Positions 1 to 8,957 of a stretch of DNA of 64,000 bases are shown here, piece by piece. The stretch comes from JAJPHF01 sp035293805. Its GTDB lineage: Bacteria; Chloroflexota; UBA6077; JAJPHF01. A program made the position numbers and the translations under genes. The notes beneath the pieces are model-generated. The model saw nothing but the letters and a program-made list of their open reading frames with translations. It was not told the origin of the DNA and did no database searches. Location: assembly GCA_035293805.1 (NCBI GenBank), contig DATGMD010000018.1, positions 186,001 to 250,000 on the forward strand, written 5' to 3'. The stretch's first letter is position 1. Each line of letters begins with the position of its first letter.

Positions 1-3000
1 GCGCTCGACGTGCTGCGCGAGTACCTGCTCGCGGAGCAGCGCCCGCTCGTGATGCGCTTCCTCGATCTTGCCGGCGTGCCCCACGAGGAGGGCGTGCTGC
101 TGGAAGGCCCCGTGCCCGAGCCAGCGGCCGCCCAGCTCGACGCCGCCATCGACACGCTGCTCGCCGAAACGCCGCGCGCCACCGCCCTGCTGTATCTCCG
201 GGCGCTCTCGGCACAGGACAACGTGGAGTGGCCCCGGCTCGAAGCGCGCCTGGCGGCCGAGAGCCGCGCGCCCGCGCCTGCCGGGGCCGAGCTGCCGGCG
301 CGTAGCACGGCCACCGCATCGGCCCCCCCCGCAACGCCGCCTGCCACACCACGAGCTGCCCCCACGCCGGCCGAGCGTCCGCGGCCGCCAGCAGCCGAGC
401 CCGAACAGCGCCCGCGTGCCCAGGCCCCGACCGACCAGGCGCCCGGTGGCCCGGCGGCGCCGGACGTGACTGGTCACGCGGCCATCGCCCCGCCCCCACG
501 TCCTACCGAGCCGCGCGCCGCGCTGACGCCGAGCGAGCGCGCGCCACAAGGCCCACCCGTTGCCGCCCGGGCGCCGGAGGGAAAAGCGCGTGGAGCTTCG
601 GGAGACGACGGCGGCGCGACGTCAGCCGCGAGCGCGGCGGATAACGTCGTGCCCTTGACGTTCGGCGCGACGGGGGCCGTGGCTTCCATCCCGAGGACCG
701 CTCCCGAGCAGGATCGGCCGGGCGGTATAGCGCGCTCTACGACCGATGCCGTCGCAACGGCGGCGCCTTCCGCGGCGGCCGTCGCACCCGCCGTCAATAG
801 GACGAGAGTTGCGGCCGCCCGCCAGGCGCCGGTCAGCGCACCCGCCGCGGTCCCGCCGGCGGCGGCCGCGCGGCCGCGCCCGCTGCCGAGCAATGGCGCG
901 CGCAGGAGCGAGCGCGCGGCCGCGCCCAGCGTGGAGGCGGCGCCCCCCGAGCACGCCGCGGCCCCTACCGCCGACACCGTCCGCAACGGCGCGACCGCCA
1001 GCGTGGCGCCTCTCCGCGACCGCCGCGGTCTGCCCCGCGCGCCGCGTCTCGCCCTCGCCGCCCGCCTGCCCGCCCCGCCGCCCGAGCCGCCCGGCCTCAC
1101 GGCGCTCGACCGCCTGCTGCTGCGCGCGCGCGCCGCCACGCTCGTCGAGGCCCCCGGCGCGGCCGATGTCCCGGAGCTGCAAGCGGCCGTCGCCGAGGTC
1201 GTCGGGCTGTCGGCCCAGCGCCCGGCGAGCGCCTACCATCTGGGGCTGCTCGCCGCGAGCGGCGACGCGCCCGCGTCAGCGCCCGCCCCGGGCTGGGGCG
1301 CGGCCCACCTGGGCTGGTACCACGCCGGCCGGCTGGCCGGCTGGGCGCAGCGGCAGGACTGGCCGGCGATCGCGCGCTTCTACGCCGACGAGCCTGGCGC
1401 GGCCGCGATGCTGTTCCGCCACGCCGACCTGAACGCCTGGGCGGGAGCCTGGCTCCTCGTCGGCCTGCTCGGCGCCGACGTGCCGGCGCTCGCCGCCGAC
1501 GTGCTGCGCCACTGTCCTGCCGTGGCGAGCCTGGCTGCCCGCGCGACGCTGCTCGATGCGGCCGACGCGCTGCTGCACGGCGATCGCCCCGCCGAAGCCA
1601 GCGCGATTCTCGACGTGCTGGCGGGGCTCCCGCCGCTGGCCGGCGCGGTTGCCATGGCGAGTGCCGGCCCGCCGCCGAGCGAGACGCGCGAAGCCGCACC
1701 CGAGCGGCCGCCGGTCGCCGACGCGCTTGACATGGCCGACAGGCGAGATGGCGCGGACGCGCGGCAGGCCGCGTCCTACGCCGCCCGCTTACGGCGAGCC
1801 CAGGCCGAGTGCTTGCAGGCGCAGGGACTGTTCGGCGCGGCGCGCGCCCGGCTGGAAGCCGCCCTGGCACAGGCCGCGGGCGCCGAGCGGGCGGGGCTGC
1901 TCGGCGCCCTAGGGCTCGTGGCCGGCGAGTTCGCCCAGCTCGCTGAGCTGCGCCTGCCCGAGGCGGAGATGGACCCCGCGCCGTGGCGACGTCGCCTGGT
2001 CGCCGGGGCGCCCTACTTCCGCGAAGCGCTAGCCGCCGCCCTCGACTCGGCGCCGCTCGTCGGGGAGCCGGCGCCATCTTCGAGCGGCGGAGCGACGGCG
2101 ACGGCGCAGGTGGGCCTGGGCGCGTTGGAGTGGCTGAGCGAGCGGCCCGCCGCGGCCCGCCCGCATTTCGAGGCGGCGCTGGAAGCCCTGCAGGCGCAAC
2201 CCGCCGCCCACCAGCGCCGCGGTGTGCTGCCGCAGGCCCAGTTCTACCTCGGCGCCTGCCTGCTGCTCGATCTCGACGCGGCGGCCCGCGAGCGCGCCCT
2301 CGACCTCCTGCACCAGGCGATCGCGGCCGGGTTCCGCGCCTCGCCGCGCACCTGGCAGCGCCTGCTCGATCTCGTGGCGCTCGACCCTAGCCTGGCCGTT
2401 CCGTTGTTCACCCTGTTCAGCCAGCAGGCCGAGGCGGGCGACGAGGGCGCTGCCGCCTTGCCCGCCGATCTCGTGCAGGGCTTCCTGGTGCGCTGCGCGC
2501 CGCGCTCCGACGCGGCCCGGCACCGGCTCGCGCAAGAGTGCGCCCGCGCCGACCTGCCCGCCGCCGAGCGCTGGGAGATGCTGCTGCGCCTGCTCCGCGC
2601 GCAGCGCCAGGCCGGCGATCCCGACGGCGCGCGCGCGACGCTCGACGCGCTGGAGGGGCTGGCGCTCGGCCCGGCCGAAGACAGCCACGCGCGGCTTCAG
2701 CGCTGGTGCGACTTCCTGGCCGACCCGGCCAACTACGAGCCCGAGTGGTCGTGGGACGACGTGCTGTGGAGCCGCGTGCGGACGTTCGAGCTGCTCGGCC
2801 GCGACGACGAGGCCTTCTGGCTGCTCGACGCGCCGTTCAGCCGCCTGCTCGCCGAGGCCACGCCCGAGGCGCTGGCCGCGGCCGAGGACGTGCTGGCGCA
2901 CGCGCGGGCGGTTGCCGTCTCGCCCGAGGCGCGCGCCGCTCTGCCCGAGATGACGGCACGGCTGCGAGCGCGCCAGGAGGCCGCGCGCCAGGAGTGCGCG

Positions 3001-3390
3001 CTCGACGAGGACGGCCTGGCGGCGCAGCTGCGGGCGGGCCGGGTGCTACGGGTCCTGTTCGTGGGCGGCAACGAGACGCAGGCCCGCCACGAGCGCGAGC
3101 TGCGCGCGGCGCTGGAGCAGCGCGACGAGGCGAGCGGCGGCCGCGTGGTGCTGGAGTTCCGTACGCCCGGCTTCAACAGCAACTGGGACAAGACGCTGGA
3201 AGCGGTGCGCGGCTACCGCGGGCGCGTGGACGCGCTGGTGCTGATGCCGTTCGTGCGCACGCAGCTTGGGCGGGCGCTGCGCCGCCTGGCAAGCGAGTTC
3301 GACATCCCCTGGGTGCCCTGCACCGGCAAGGGCTACGACTCGATGGAGCGCGCCCTCCGCCTCGCCATCCTCCTCGCCGCCAGCCGCTAG
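1..3390 (+). CDS. Large helical-repeat protein with C-terminal DUF2325-like domain (5' partial)
   Basis: The reading frame is open from base 1, so the true start probably lies outside the window; a GTG at 10 is the first possible start inside. The product has at least 1126 residues. Residues 1-85 form a helical segment, about 85-350 are a low-complexity Pro/Ala-rich linker, and 360-1000 are Leu/Ala-rich helical repeats resembling TPRs. The last 115 residues form a Rossmann-like unit starting at VLRVLFVGGNETQ and continuing through ALVLMPFVRTQLG to CTGKGYDSMERAL, which resembles DUF2325 domains. No signal peptide or membrane segment is seen. It may be a scaffold or sensor; no enzymatic role can be assigned. 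The DUF2325 link rests on pattern only. Confidence 0.7.
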   Translation, partial: ALDVLREYLLAEQRPLVMRFLDLAGVPHEEGVLLEGPVPEPAAAQLDAAIDTLLAETPRATALLYLRALSAQDNVEWPRLEARLAAESRAPAPAGAELPARSTATASAPPATPPATPRAAPTPAERPRPPAAEPEQRPRAQAPTDQAPGGPAAPDVTGHAAIAPPPRPTEPRAALTPSERAPQGPPVAARAPEGKARGASGDDGGATSAASAADNVVPLTFGATGAVASIPRTAPEQDRPGGIARSTTDAVATAAPSAAAVAPAVNRTRVAAARQAPVSAPAAVPPAAAARPRPLPSNGARRSERAAAPSVEAAPPEHAAAPTADTVRNGATASVAPLRDRRGLPRAPRLALAARLPAPPPEPPGLTALDRLLLRARAATLVEAPGAADVPELQAAVAEVVGLSAQRPASAYHLGLLAASGDAPASAPAPGWGAAHLGWYHAGRLAGWAQRQDWPAIARFYADEPGAAAMLFRHADLNAWAGAWLLVGLLGADVPALAADVLRHCPAVASLAARATLLDAADALLHGDRPAEASAILDVLAGLPPLAGAVAMASAGPPPSETREAAPERPPVADALDMADRRDGADARQAASYAARLRRAQAECLQAQGLFGAARARLEAALAQAAGAERAGLLGALGLVAGEFAQLAELRLPEAEMDPAPWRRRLVAGAPYFREALAAALDSAPLVGEPAPSSSGGATATAQVGLGALEWLSERPAAARPHFEAALEALQAQPAAHQRRGVLPQAQFYLGACLLLDLDAAARERALDLLHQAIAAGFRASPRTWQRLLDLVALDPSLAVPLFTLFSQQAEAGDEGAAALPADLVQGFLVRCAPRSDAARHRLAQECARADLPAAERWEMLLRLLRAQRQAGDPDGARATLDALEGLALGPAEDSHARLQRWCDFLADPANYEPEWSWDDVLWSRVRTFELLGRDDEAFWLLDAPFSRLLAEATPEALAAAEDVLAHARAVAVSPEARAALPEMTARLRARQEAARQECALDEDGLAAQLRAGRVLRVLFVGGNETQARHERELRAALEQRDEASGGRVVLEFRTPGFNSNWDKTLEAVRGYRGRVDALVLMPFVRTQLGRALRRLASEFDIPWVPCTGKGYDSMERALRLAILLAASR

Positions 3391-3467
3391 CTGCCCGCGG
3401 ACAGCCGGGAACGGCGGGAGCAGCGACGAGCAGAGCCGGCCGACCGCTGGCGGATAGCTGATGGCTA

Positions 3468-4169
3468 ATGGCTCACCTCCTTGAAGTCGCCCCCGGCGTG
3501 GTGCAGGTGCCGGTGCTCGGTGCGCAGGTCTGGCTGCTCACCGACGGGCCGCTCACGCTCGTCGATACGGGCACGCGCGGCAGCGGCCGCGCCATCCTGC
3601 GCGCTATCACGCGCCTCGGCTACCGCCCCACCGACCTGGCAGCCATTGTGCTTACCCACTACCACCCGGACCACGTCGGTGCCCTGCCGGAGCTGCTGGC
3701 CAGACTATCTCCTCTCCCCCGCGTGGCGATCCACGCCGCCGAGGCGCCGTTCCTACGCGCGCCCGCGACGATGCCGAATCCGTTTCAGCCGCACGTGCTG
3801 CGGGCGCTCGCGCAGCCGTTCTGGCGCCACGCCCGCCTCGGCCGCGCCTGCCCGGTCGACGCGCCGCTGGCCGACGCGGCGCCGCTGCCGGGGCGCCCCG
3901 ACGCGCGGCTCGTACACTTGCCGGGGCACACGCCCGGCAGCAGCGCTATCTACCTCCCCGCGCAGGGCGTGGTGCTGGCGGGCGACGCCTTTGAGTACCG
4001 CGGTCGCCTCGCCCCGCCCCATCCGCGCTTCACCGAGGATCCCGCTGCCGCCCGCGCGTCGATCCGCAAGCTGGCCGCGCTCGACTTCGACACGCTGGCG
4101 TTCAGCCACTTCCCGCCGCTGCGCCGCCGGGCGGCCGCCGCCGTCCGCGCGCTCGCGACGCGAGTATAG
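3468..4169 (+). CDS. MBL-fold metallo-hydrolase
   Basis: A 233-residue metallo-beta-lactamase-fold hydrolase. The zinc-binding HxHxDH motif is H64-Y-H66-P-D68-H69 in LTHYHPDHVG. Later metal ligands are in VHLPGHTPGSS and in VVLAGDAF. The family hydrolyses thioesters, lactones, phosphodiesters and similar bonds; the substrate cannot be read from sequence. There is no signal peptide, so it is probably cytoplasmic. The ATG at 3468 is used because the fold begins a few residues later; there is no strong Shine-Dalgarno sequence. It lies 78 bp after the large repeat protein and 24 bp before the inhibitor gene, so the three may be co-transcribed. Confidence 0.85.
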   Translation: MAHLLEVAPGVVQVPVLGAQVWLLTDGPLTLVDTGTRGSGRAILRAITRLGYRPTDLAAIVLTHYHPDHVGALPELLARLSPLPRVAIHAAEAPFLRAPATMPNPFQPHVLRALAQPFWRHARLGRACPVDAPLADAAPLPGRPDARLVHLPGHTPGSSAIYLPAQGVVLAGDAFEYRGRLAPPHPRFTEDPAAARASIRKLAALDFDTLAFSHFPPLRRRAAAAVRALATRV

Positions 4170-4193
4170 AGCCGAGTTGCCCGGAGGTGCTGG

Positions 4194-4517
4194 ATGGTGA
4201 CTCTGGATCAGACCGCGAGTGGCACGGAGATCGCCGTGCGTCCTGAAGAGCTGATTGTCGTGAACCTGCGCGAGACTCCCACCACCGGCTTCCGATGGAC
4301 GCTCGTCAGCCAGGGCGAGCCGGCCTGCACCCTGGACCACGACACGTTTGAGCCGAAGAACGACGGAGCCGGACGTGGCGGCACGCGTCGCTGGACGTTC
4401 CGCGCATCCCCGGCCGGCCGGGGAACGATCGAGCTGGCGGAGCGTAGGCCCTGGGAGCGCGACGAGCCTCCCGTGCAGACCTTCACGCTCGGCGTCCGCG
4501 TGGATGTCCACGCCTAG
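4194..4517 (+). CDS. Chagasin-family (I42) cysteine peptidase inhibitor
   Basis: A 107-residue protein carrying all three inhibitory loops of the chagasin family: TPTTGF at about 28-33 (canonical NPTTG loop), GRGG at 60-63, and RRPW at 84-87. These loops are known to wedge into the active-site cleft of papain-like peptidases. GGAGGTG at 4183-4189 precedes the ATG. There is no signal peptide, so it should act in the cytoplasm or after cell lysis. It converges tail-to-tail on a papain-family peptidase gene (4596-5372), its likely target. The first loop has Thr instead of Asn at position 1, a tolerated variation. Confidence 0.88.
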   Translation: MVTLDQTASGTEIAVRPEELIVVNLRETPTTGFRWTLVSQGEPACTLDHDTFEPKNDGAGRGGTRRWTFRASPAGRGTIELAERRPWERDEPPVQTFTLGVRVDVHA

Positions 4518-4568
4518 CCGACCCCCAGTGCCTGGCGCGGCAGCTCGCCGTCCAGCACCGGGGGTCGG
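4518..4568. terminator. Possible bidirectional hairpin between convergent genes
   Basis: The 9-bp perfect inverted repeat CCGACCCCC (4518-4526) / GGGGGTCGG (4560-4568) brackets a 33-bp loop right after the inhibitor stop codon and before the peptidase stop. No T-tract follows, so termination is inferred from position. Confidence 0.4.
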
Positions 4569-4595
4569 CAGCGCGTAGCTCGCGGCGCAGCGCCG

Positions 4596-5372
4596 CTAGC
4601 CGGCGACGAGCGTAATCCGCCAGAAGTCGGAGGCGAGCTGCGGGTCGAGCAGGTACGCGTAGGGCATGGTGAAGTAGCCCTGCATCCCCCATCCGGTGCC
4701 CCAGGAATTGCGGACGATGAAGCGCTGCTGGGTATCGTCGTAGCCCACGGCACCCACTGCATGGCCGCCCTGCACCTGCTCCGTGCTCAGGTTCGGCATG
4801 GGCACCTCGCCCGTCTGGGCAACGGCGTCGCTCATAAAGCTGTCGTACACGGTGAAGCCAAACACGAATGGCAGCCCCGACGCCAGACAGCCTTTCATCT
4901 GGTTCAGGAGGCGGGGGACGCTGGCGTACTGGACGGCCCGGTACTTCAGCGCGTCGGCGTAGCACTGGCCCGGCGGCCGCTCGGCGAAGTTGGGGATATT
5001 GTACGGCCACTCCGACTCGGGGCAATCGCCTTGCTTGGCCACGCTCTTGATGCCATCGCGGATTTGCGCGCCCGCGTCGGAGTTGACGGTATGCTCCATC
5101 ACCCGCTCGTTGTAGTAGATGAAGAGCCGGGACGGAGTGAACGGGCAGGGCGCCCCCAGGTGCTGCCGCATCTGATCGAACTCGATGGCTCCGGCGATCG
5201 CGTTGCCCGTGCAGCTCCCAAGTTGGCCCTGGTCGTAGACCCCCGGGCACTGCGGGCGCATATCGACCTGCGACGGGAGACTTGCTAGCGTCGCCGGCGC
5301 GGCCGCATACAAATGATCGCGCGCGTCTGGCAAGTCGGGAATCCAACCCAAGCCGCGACGTTGGACAGCCAT
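4596..5372 (-). CDS. Papain-like (C1A) cysteine peptidase
   Basis: A 258-residue C1-family peptidase. The oxyanion Gln and catalytic Cys are in DQGQLGSCTGNA (Q48, C54), the catalytic His is in GGHAVGAVGYDD (H204), and the Asn is in RNSWGTGWG (N222). The N-terminus RRGLGWIPDLPDARD is typical of short bacterial C1 peptidases that lack a long inhibitory propeptide. No signal peptide is obvious, so the enzyme appears cytoplasmic or is exported by an unrecognised route. AAGGAGAGGAG sits just upstream of the ATG. Having no propeptide would make a separate inhibitor useful, and a chagasin-type inhibitor gene lies tail-to-tail 78 bp away. Confidence 0.9.
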   Translation of the reverse strand: MAVQRRGLGWIPDLPDARDHLYAAAPATLASLPSQVDMRPQCPGVYDQGQLGSCTGNAIAGAIEFDQMRQHLGAPCPFTPSRLFIYYNERVMEHTVNSDAGAQIRDGIKSVAKQGDCPESEWPYNIPNFAERPPGQCYADALKYRAVQYASVPRLLNQMKGCLASGLPFVFGFTVYDSFMSDAVAQTGEVPMPNLSTEQVQGGHAVGAVGYDDTQQRFIVRNSWGTGWGMQGYFTMPYAYLLDPQLASDFWRITLVAG

Positions 5373-5570
5373 GATCTCCTCTCCTTCAGGGGCGACCTAC
5401 TCACCCCGCGGGCCGGTGGCCTCAGCGCGATCGCGATCGTCCACCGTTGTCGTGTATCGTTGCCGTCAAGGCGCCGAGGCAGACACCTCACCTGAAAACG
5501 CCGGGGGCTCACCCGCAGGCGGTACGATCGGCGGTCCAAGCGGCGATACGATTGATCAATCGATGGACCC

Positions 5571-5599
5571 AAACTACTGCTAGCATGATAATCTGTCAA
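5571..5599 (-). promoter_or_regulatory. Candidate sigma70-type promoter for the C1 peptidase
   Basis: On the minus strand TTGACA (5594-5599) is followed after exactly 17 bp by TAGTTT (5571-5576). The -35 is perfect and the -10 is weak (3 of 6). It sits in an unusually AT-rich pocket about 200 bp before the peptidase start. The rest of the 5373-5894 gap holds no convincing gene on either strand. Confidence 0.35.
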
Positions 5600-5894
5600 T
5601 ATTCCGTCGCTCACAATTCGCTCACGAATTTCGTCTACTGCGCGATGCGCCGGGGCGGCCACTCGTGCCCCGCCCCGGCACCGATTGTGATCGCGCGCAC
5701 GACGTTGGCGCCTTTCTTGCACCGGCGAGCATCATATCCTGTGACTCGTACCCTGGCGGGGGCCTGTGCCAGCACGCCACCCGGGAGCAAGGGGCACGGG
5801 CGTCACGGGCGGGGTAGACTTAACTGAGGCGACCGCGCGGCGCCGCCGAGATCAGGACGGCCCCGGGCCGCCGGGCGAGGGGTGAGGCAGAGCG

Positions 5895-7751
5895 ATGGCG
5901 CTAGCCGATCTGGCGCGCGAGCGCGACCAGGCGCTGCTGGCCGACGAGCGCGCGGCGCTGAGCGCCCTGCGCGAGGCGCTGGTGGCCGCCGACGCCACGC
6001 CTGACGACCTGGCCGTGCTGCGCCAGGCCGAGGCCGACCTCGACACGCTGTTCCTGCTCGTCGTCATCGGCGAGTTCAACGCCGGCAAATCGGCGTTCGT
6101 CAACGCCCTGCTCGGCGAGCCGGTGCTCGAAGAGGGCGTCACGCCGACTACGGCCGCCATCACGCTGCTGCGCTACGGCGACGTGCCGGCCGAGCGCCGC
6201 GTGGACGGCGTCGTCGAGCGCGATTATCCCGACCCGCTGCTACGCGCGCTGGCCATCGTCGACACGCCAGGCACCAACGCCGTGCTGCGCGAGCACGAGG
6301 CGCTGACCGAGCGCTTTGTGCCCCGCGCCGACCTCGTGCTGTTCGTCACCTCGGCCGACCGCCCGTTCAGCGAGAGCGAGCGCGCCTTCATGGAGCGCAT
6401 CCGCGCCTGGGGCAAGAAGCTGGTGCTCGTCCTGAACAAGGCCGACCTGCTGGCGGGGCCTGAGGAGCTAGCGGCGCAGATCGCCTTCGTGCGTGAGCAA
6501 GCGCGGCGCCTGCTCGGCCTCGAGCCGGAGGTCTTCCCAGTATCCGCGCGCCAGGCGCTGGCAGCCAAGCTGCGGGGAGCGAGGGCCCGGGGCCAGGAGC
6601 CTGCCCAACCTCCCACCCACCAGCTCCCCGGCGCCGCCGATGGACAGCGACCGAGCGCCGAGGCCGACGCATCGACGGCCGTCGGCCCCCTGGCCCCTGC
6701 CCCCCCAGTCCCGATCCCCGCCTCGTGGCAGCGACTCGAGCGCTACTTGCGCGAGACGCTGGACGACCGCGCGCGCCTGCGGCTCAAGCTGCTGAGCCCG
6801 CTCGGCGTGGCCGACCGCCTGGCCGAGCACTACCACGCCGCGGCCGAGACGCAGGTCGCCACGCTGCGCGGCGACCTGCAGCTGGGCGAGCATCTGGCAG
6901 CCCAGCTCGAGGTGTACCGCGGCGATCTGGAGCGCGACTTCAGCTACCGTTTGCAGGAGATCGACAACCTGCTGCACGCCCTGAACGCCCGCGGCACGGC
7001 CTTCTTCGACGACACGCTGCGCCTGGGCCGCCTATTCGACCTGTTCAACCAGGGGCGCATCCGCAGCGAGTTCGAGGCGCAGGTGGTCGCCGACACCCCG
7101 CAGCGCATCGACCGCGCGGCCCAGGACCTCATCGACTGGATGGCCGAGCAGGACGTGCGGCTCTGGGAGGCGGTGCGCGAGCAATTAGAGCGGCGCCAGG
7201 CGACGCGCGCGGTGGGCGGGCCGAGCGACCAGCTGCTGGGCGGCGTCGAGCGCGACCGCCGCGCGCTGCTCGGCTCGATCGCCGCGACGGCGCGCGAGGT
7301 CGTACTGCGCCACAACCACGCGCAGGAGGCCGAGGAGCTAGCCGCCGACGTGCGGGCAGCGATCACCCAGGCGACGCTGGTCGAGGCAGGGGCCGTCGGC
7401 TTCGGGGCGCTCACGCTGGCGATCATGGGCTCGGTGGCCGCCGACCTGACGGGCATCCTCGCGTCGATCGCCATCGCCGGCCTGGGCCTGTTCGTGCTGC
7501 CGCTGCAGAAGCGCCGCGTGACCGAGCGCTTCCGCCAGAGCACCGAGGGGCTGCGGGCGCGGCTGACCAGCGCGATGCGCGAGGCGTTCGCCCGCGAGCT
7601 AAGCCAGTCGCTGGAGCGCATCCGCAATGCGCTCGCCCCCTACGAGCGCTTCGCCCGCGTCGAGCACGACCGCGCCGCCCAGCTCGAGCGCGCGCTGGCC
7701 GCCAGCCGCGCCGACCTCGCCGCCCTCCGCGCCCGCATCGACCAGCTATAA
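5895..7751 (+). CDS. Dynamin-like GTPase
   Basis: A 618-residue bacterial dynamin-like protein. The P-loop is GEFNAGKS at 59-66, switch motif G3 is DTPGTNAV, and G4 is NKADLL. A long helical region follows, with a hydrophobic hairpin (GFGALTLAIMGSVAADLTG and ILASIAIAGLGLFVLPL) near residues 500-540 that should insert into or cross the membrane. The C-terminus is coiled coil. The family remodels membranes or repairs stress damage using GTP. A Pro/Ala-rich insert at about 225-275 separates the GTPase head from the stalk. GAGG precedes the ATG at a spacing of 8. The gene stands alone; its stop codon overlaps a TATAAT for the next gene. Confidence 0.88.
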   Translation: MALADLARERDQALLADERAALSALREALVAADATPDDLAVLRQAEADLDTLFLLVVIGEFNAGKSAFVNALLGEPVLEEGVTPTTAAITLLRYGDVPAERRVDGVVERDYPDPLLRALAIVDTPGTNAVLREHEALTERFVPRADLVLFVTSADRPFSESERAFMERIRAWGKKLVLVLNKADLLAGPEELAAQIAFVREQARRLLGLEPEVFPVSARQALAAKLRGARARGQEPAQPPTHQLPGAADGQRPSAEADASTAVGPLAPAPPVPIPASWQRLERYLRETLDDRARLRLKLLSPLGVADRLAEHYHAAAETQVATLRGDLQLGEHLAAQLEVYRGDLERDFSYRLQEIDNLLHALNARGTAFFDDTLRLGRLFDLFNQGRIRSEFEAQVVADTPQRIDRAAQDLIDWMAEQDVRLWEAVREQLERRQATRAVGGPSDQLLGGVERDRRALLGSIAATAREVVLRHNHAQEAEELAADVRAAITQATLVEAGAVGFGALTLAIMGSVAADLTGILASIAIAGLGLFVLPLQKRRVTERFRQSTEGLRARLTSAMREAFARELSQSLERIRNALAPYERFARVEHDRAAQLERALAASRADLAALRARIDQL

Positions 7752-7752
7752 T
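7747..7752 (+). promoter_or_regulatory. -10 element (TATAAT) overlapping the dynamin stop
   Basis: A perfect TATAAT spans the TAA stop of the upstream GTPase gene and lies 30 bp before the antitoxin start. No -35 of standard sequence is present 17 bp upstream. Confidence 0.45.
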
Positions 7753-7781
7753 CCCGGCGAGCCGCTTCAGGAGCCTTGCCC

Positions 7782-8006
7782 GTGCGCACGATCGAAACTA
7801 CGGTCCGGGTGGAACCGGATGGCACGGCCTCGCTGCGCGTGCCCGCCGATGTGCCGCCGGGCGAGCACCGCGCGGTGCTGGTGCTCGGCGACGAGGCGGA
7901 AGCGCCATCGCCGCGTCCTCCGCTCGAGTTCTCCGCTTACCCCGTCGGGCTAGCCGTCCCCACGACGTTCCGCCGCGAGGACCTGTATCACGGCGGTGGA
8001 TCGTAG
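7782..8006 (+). CDS. Antitoxin-like protein of a PIN-type pair
   Basis: A 74-residue protein beginning VRTIETTVRVEPDGTASL, passing through VPPGEHRAVLVL, and ending VPTTFRREDLYHGGGS. This layout (short beta-rich N-terminus, GEHR, then an R-RED-LY tail) is that of small antitoxins found directly upstream of PIN toxins in Chloroflexota and cyanobacteria. GTG 7782 is chosen because AGGAG (7769-7773) is 8 bp upstream; a TTG at 7776 would be too close. It overlaps the start of a broken PIN gene by 11 bp, so it is probably an orphan antitoxin whose toxin has been lost. Confidence 0.65.
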   Translation: MRTIETTVRVEPDGTASLRVPADVPPGEHRAVLVLGDEAEAPSPRPPLEFSAYPVGLAVPTTFRREDLYHGGGS

Positions 8007-8169
8007 CCCCCTCTTCGTCGACACCAACGTACTTGTATATGCCAAGCTGGCCCTGTCGCCATTTCACGCGGTCGCGACTGAGCGGCTGCTTACGCTCGAA
8101 GGCCAAACCGGGGACTTCGCACGCTTCGCAGGCTCGATCGTCCTGTTGCCGCTCGATGCCCCGATGTAG
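7996..8169 (+). pseudogene. PIN-domain toxin remnant with internal deletion
   Basis: From GTG 7996 the frame reads 57 residues. It starts with a good PIN N-terminus (PLFVDTNVLVYAKLALSPF, first catalytic Asp in VDTNV) and jumps after AVATERLL to a PIN C-terminal tail (GDFARFAGSIVLLPLDAPM). A normal VapC-like toxin has about 130-140 residues, so the central portion with the remaining acidic residues is gone without loss of frame. The start overlaps the antitoxin gene as in intact pairs. The remnant should be inactive as a nuclease. Confidence 0.7.
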
Positions 8170-8258
8170 CAGTACGCTCGCCGCCCACCGTGTCGCCCTC
8201 CGCGCCCGTATCGACGGGCTCTCGCGCCGGACTTTCCCAACCCGGCCCCTGGCTGCGC

Positions 8259-8264
8259 TATCAT
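8259..8264 (+). promoter_or_regulatory. Candidate -10 element (TATCAT) for yceI
   Basis: GCTATCAT lies 57 bp before the YceI start. The same GCTATnnT core precedes several other genes here (7747, 49269, 52105, 53362), suggesting the local form of the housekeeping -10. Confidence 0.35.
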
Positions 8265-8320
8265 AGACGCGCTCGCGGCCGCGCCCCGTCCCGGCCGCTA
8301 CTCTCATGGGAGGACGACCG

Positions 8321-8833
8321 ATGGCCTGGCAGATGGACCCGAACCACTCGCGCGTCGGCTGGTCGGTGAAGCACTACGGCATCAACATCATCCACGGCTA
8401 CTTCGGCAAGGTCGACGCCACGCTCGACTTCACCGGCGACGACCCGACGCAGTGGTCGGTGGCGGCGACGATCGACGCGACGAGCGTGGAGAGCGCCTGC
8501 GCCGCCCGCGACCACCACCTCCGCACGGCCGACTACCTGGACGTCGAGCAGTACCCGACGATCACGTTCCGCAGCAAGCGCGTCGAGCCGGCCAACGGCC
8601 ACTACCGCGTCGTTGGCGACCTGACGATCCACGGCGTGACGCGCGAGGTGACGCTCGACGGCCAGTTCCACGGCGAGGCGACGGACAACCAGGGGAAGCA
8701 GCGCCGCGGCTTCAGCGCGACCGGCACGATCCGCCGCAGCGACTTCGGCGTGGGCGCACCCGCCGGCGCGCCGAGCGCGGTGGCCGACGAGCTGCAGCTC
8801 ACCATCGACAGCGAGACGGTCAACCAGGAGTAA
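8321..8833 (+). CDS. YceI-family protein
   Basis: A 170-residue YceI-like lipocalin-fold protein. The opening WQMDPNHSRVGWSVKHYGI, the central VESACAARDHHLRTADYLD and YPTITFRSKRVE, and GDLTIHGVTREVTL follow the family pattern, whose members bind polyisoprenoid or amphiphilic ligands. Unlike the E. coli periplasmic form it has no signal peptide, so it is probably cytoplasmic. ATG 8321 is preferred to ATG 8306 because GGGAGGA (8308-8314) lies between them at proper spacing. Cellular role unknown. Confidence 0.9.
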   Translation: MAWQMDPNHSRVGWSVKHYGINIIHGYFGKVDATLDFTGDDPTQWSVAATIDATSVESACAARDHHLRTADYLDVEQYPTITFRSKRVEPANGHYRVVGDLTIHGVTREVTLDGQFHGEATDNQGKQRRGFSATGTIRRSDFGVGAPAGAPSAVADELQLTIDSETVNQE

Positions 8834-8957
8834 GCGCCGGCGGCGCCGACACGGGGAACGGGCCCCCCTTTTCGGCGCGCGGCCGCGCGCCGACCGCCAC
8901 CGCGCGCTGACGACCAGCGCCGCGCTCTCGTATAACTACTGGAAACCAGGCCGGTCG

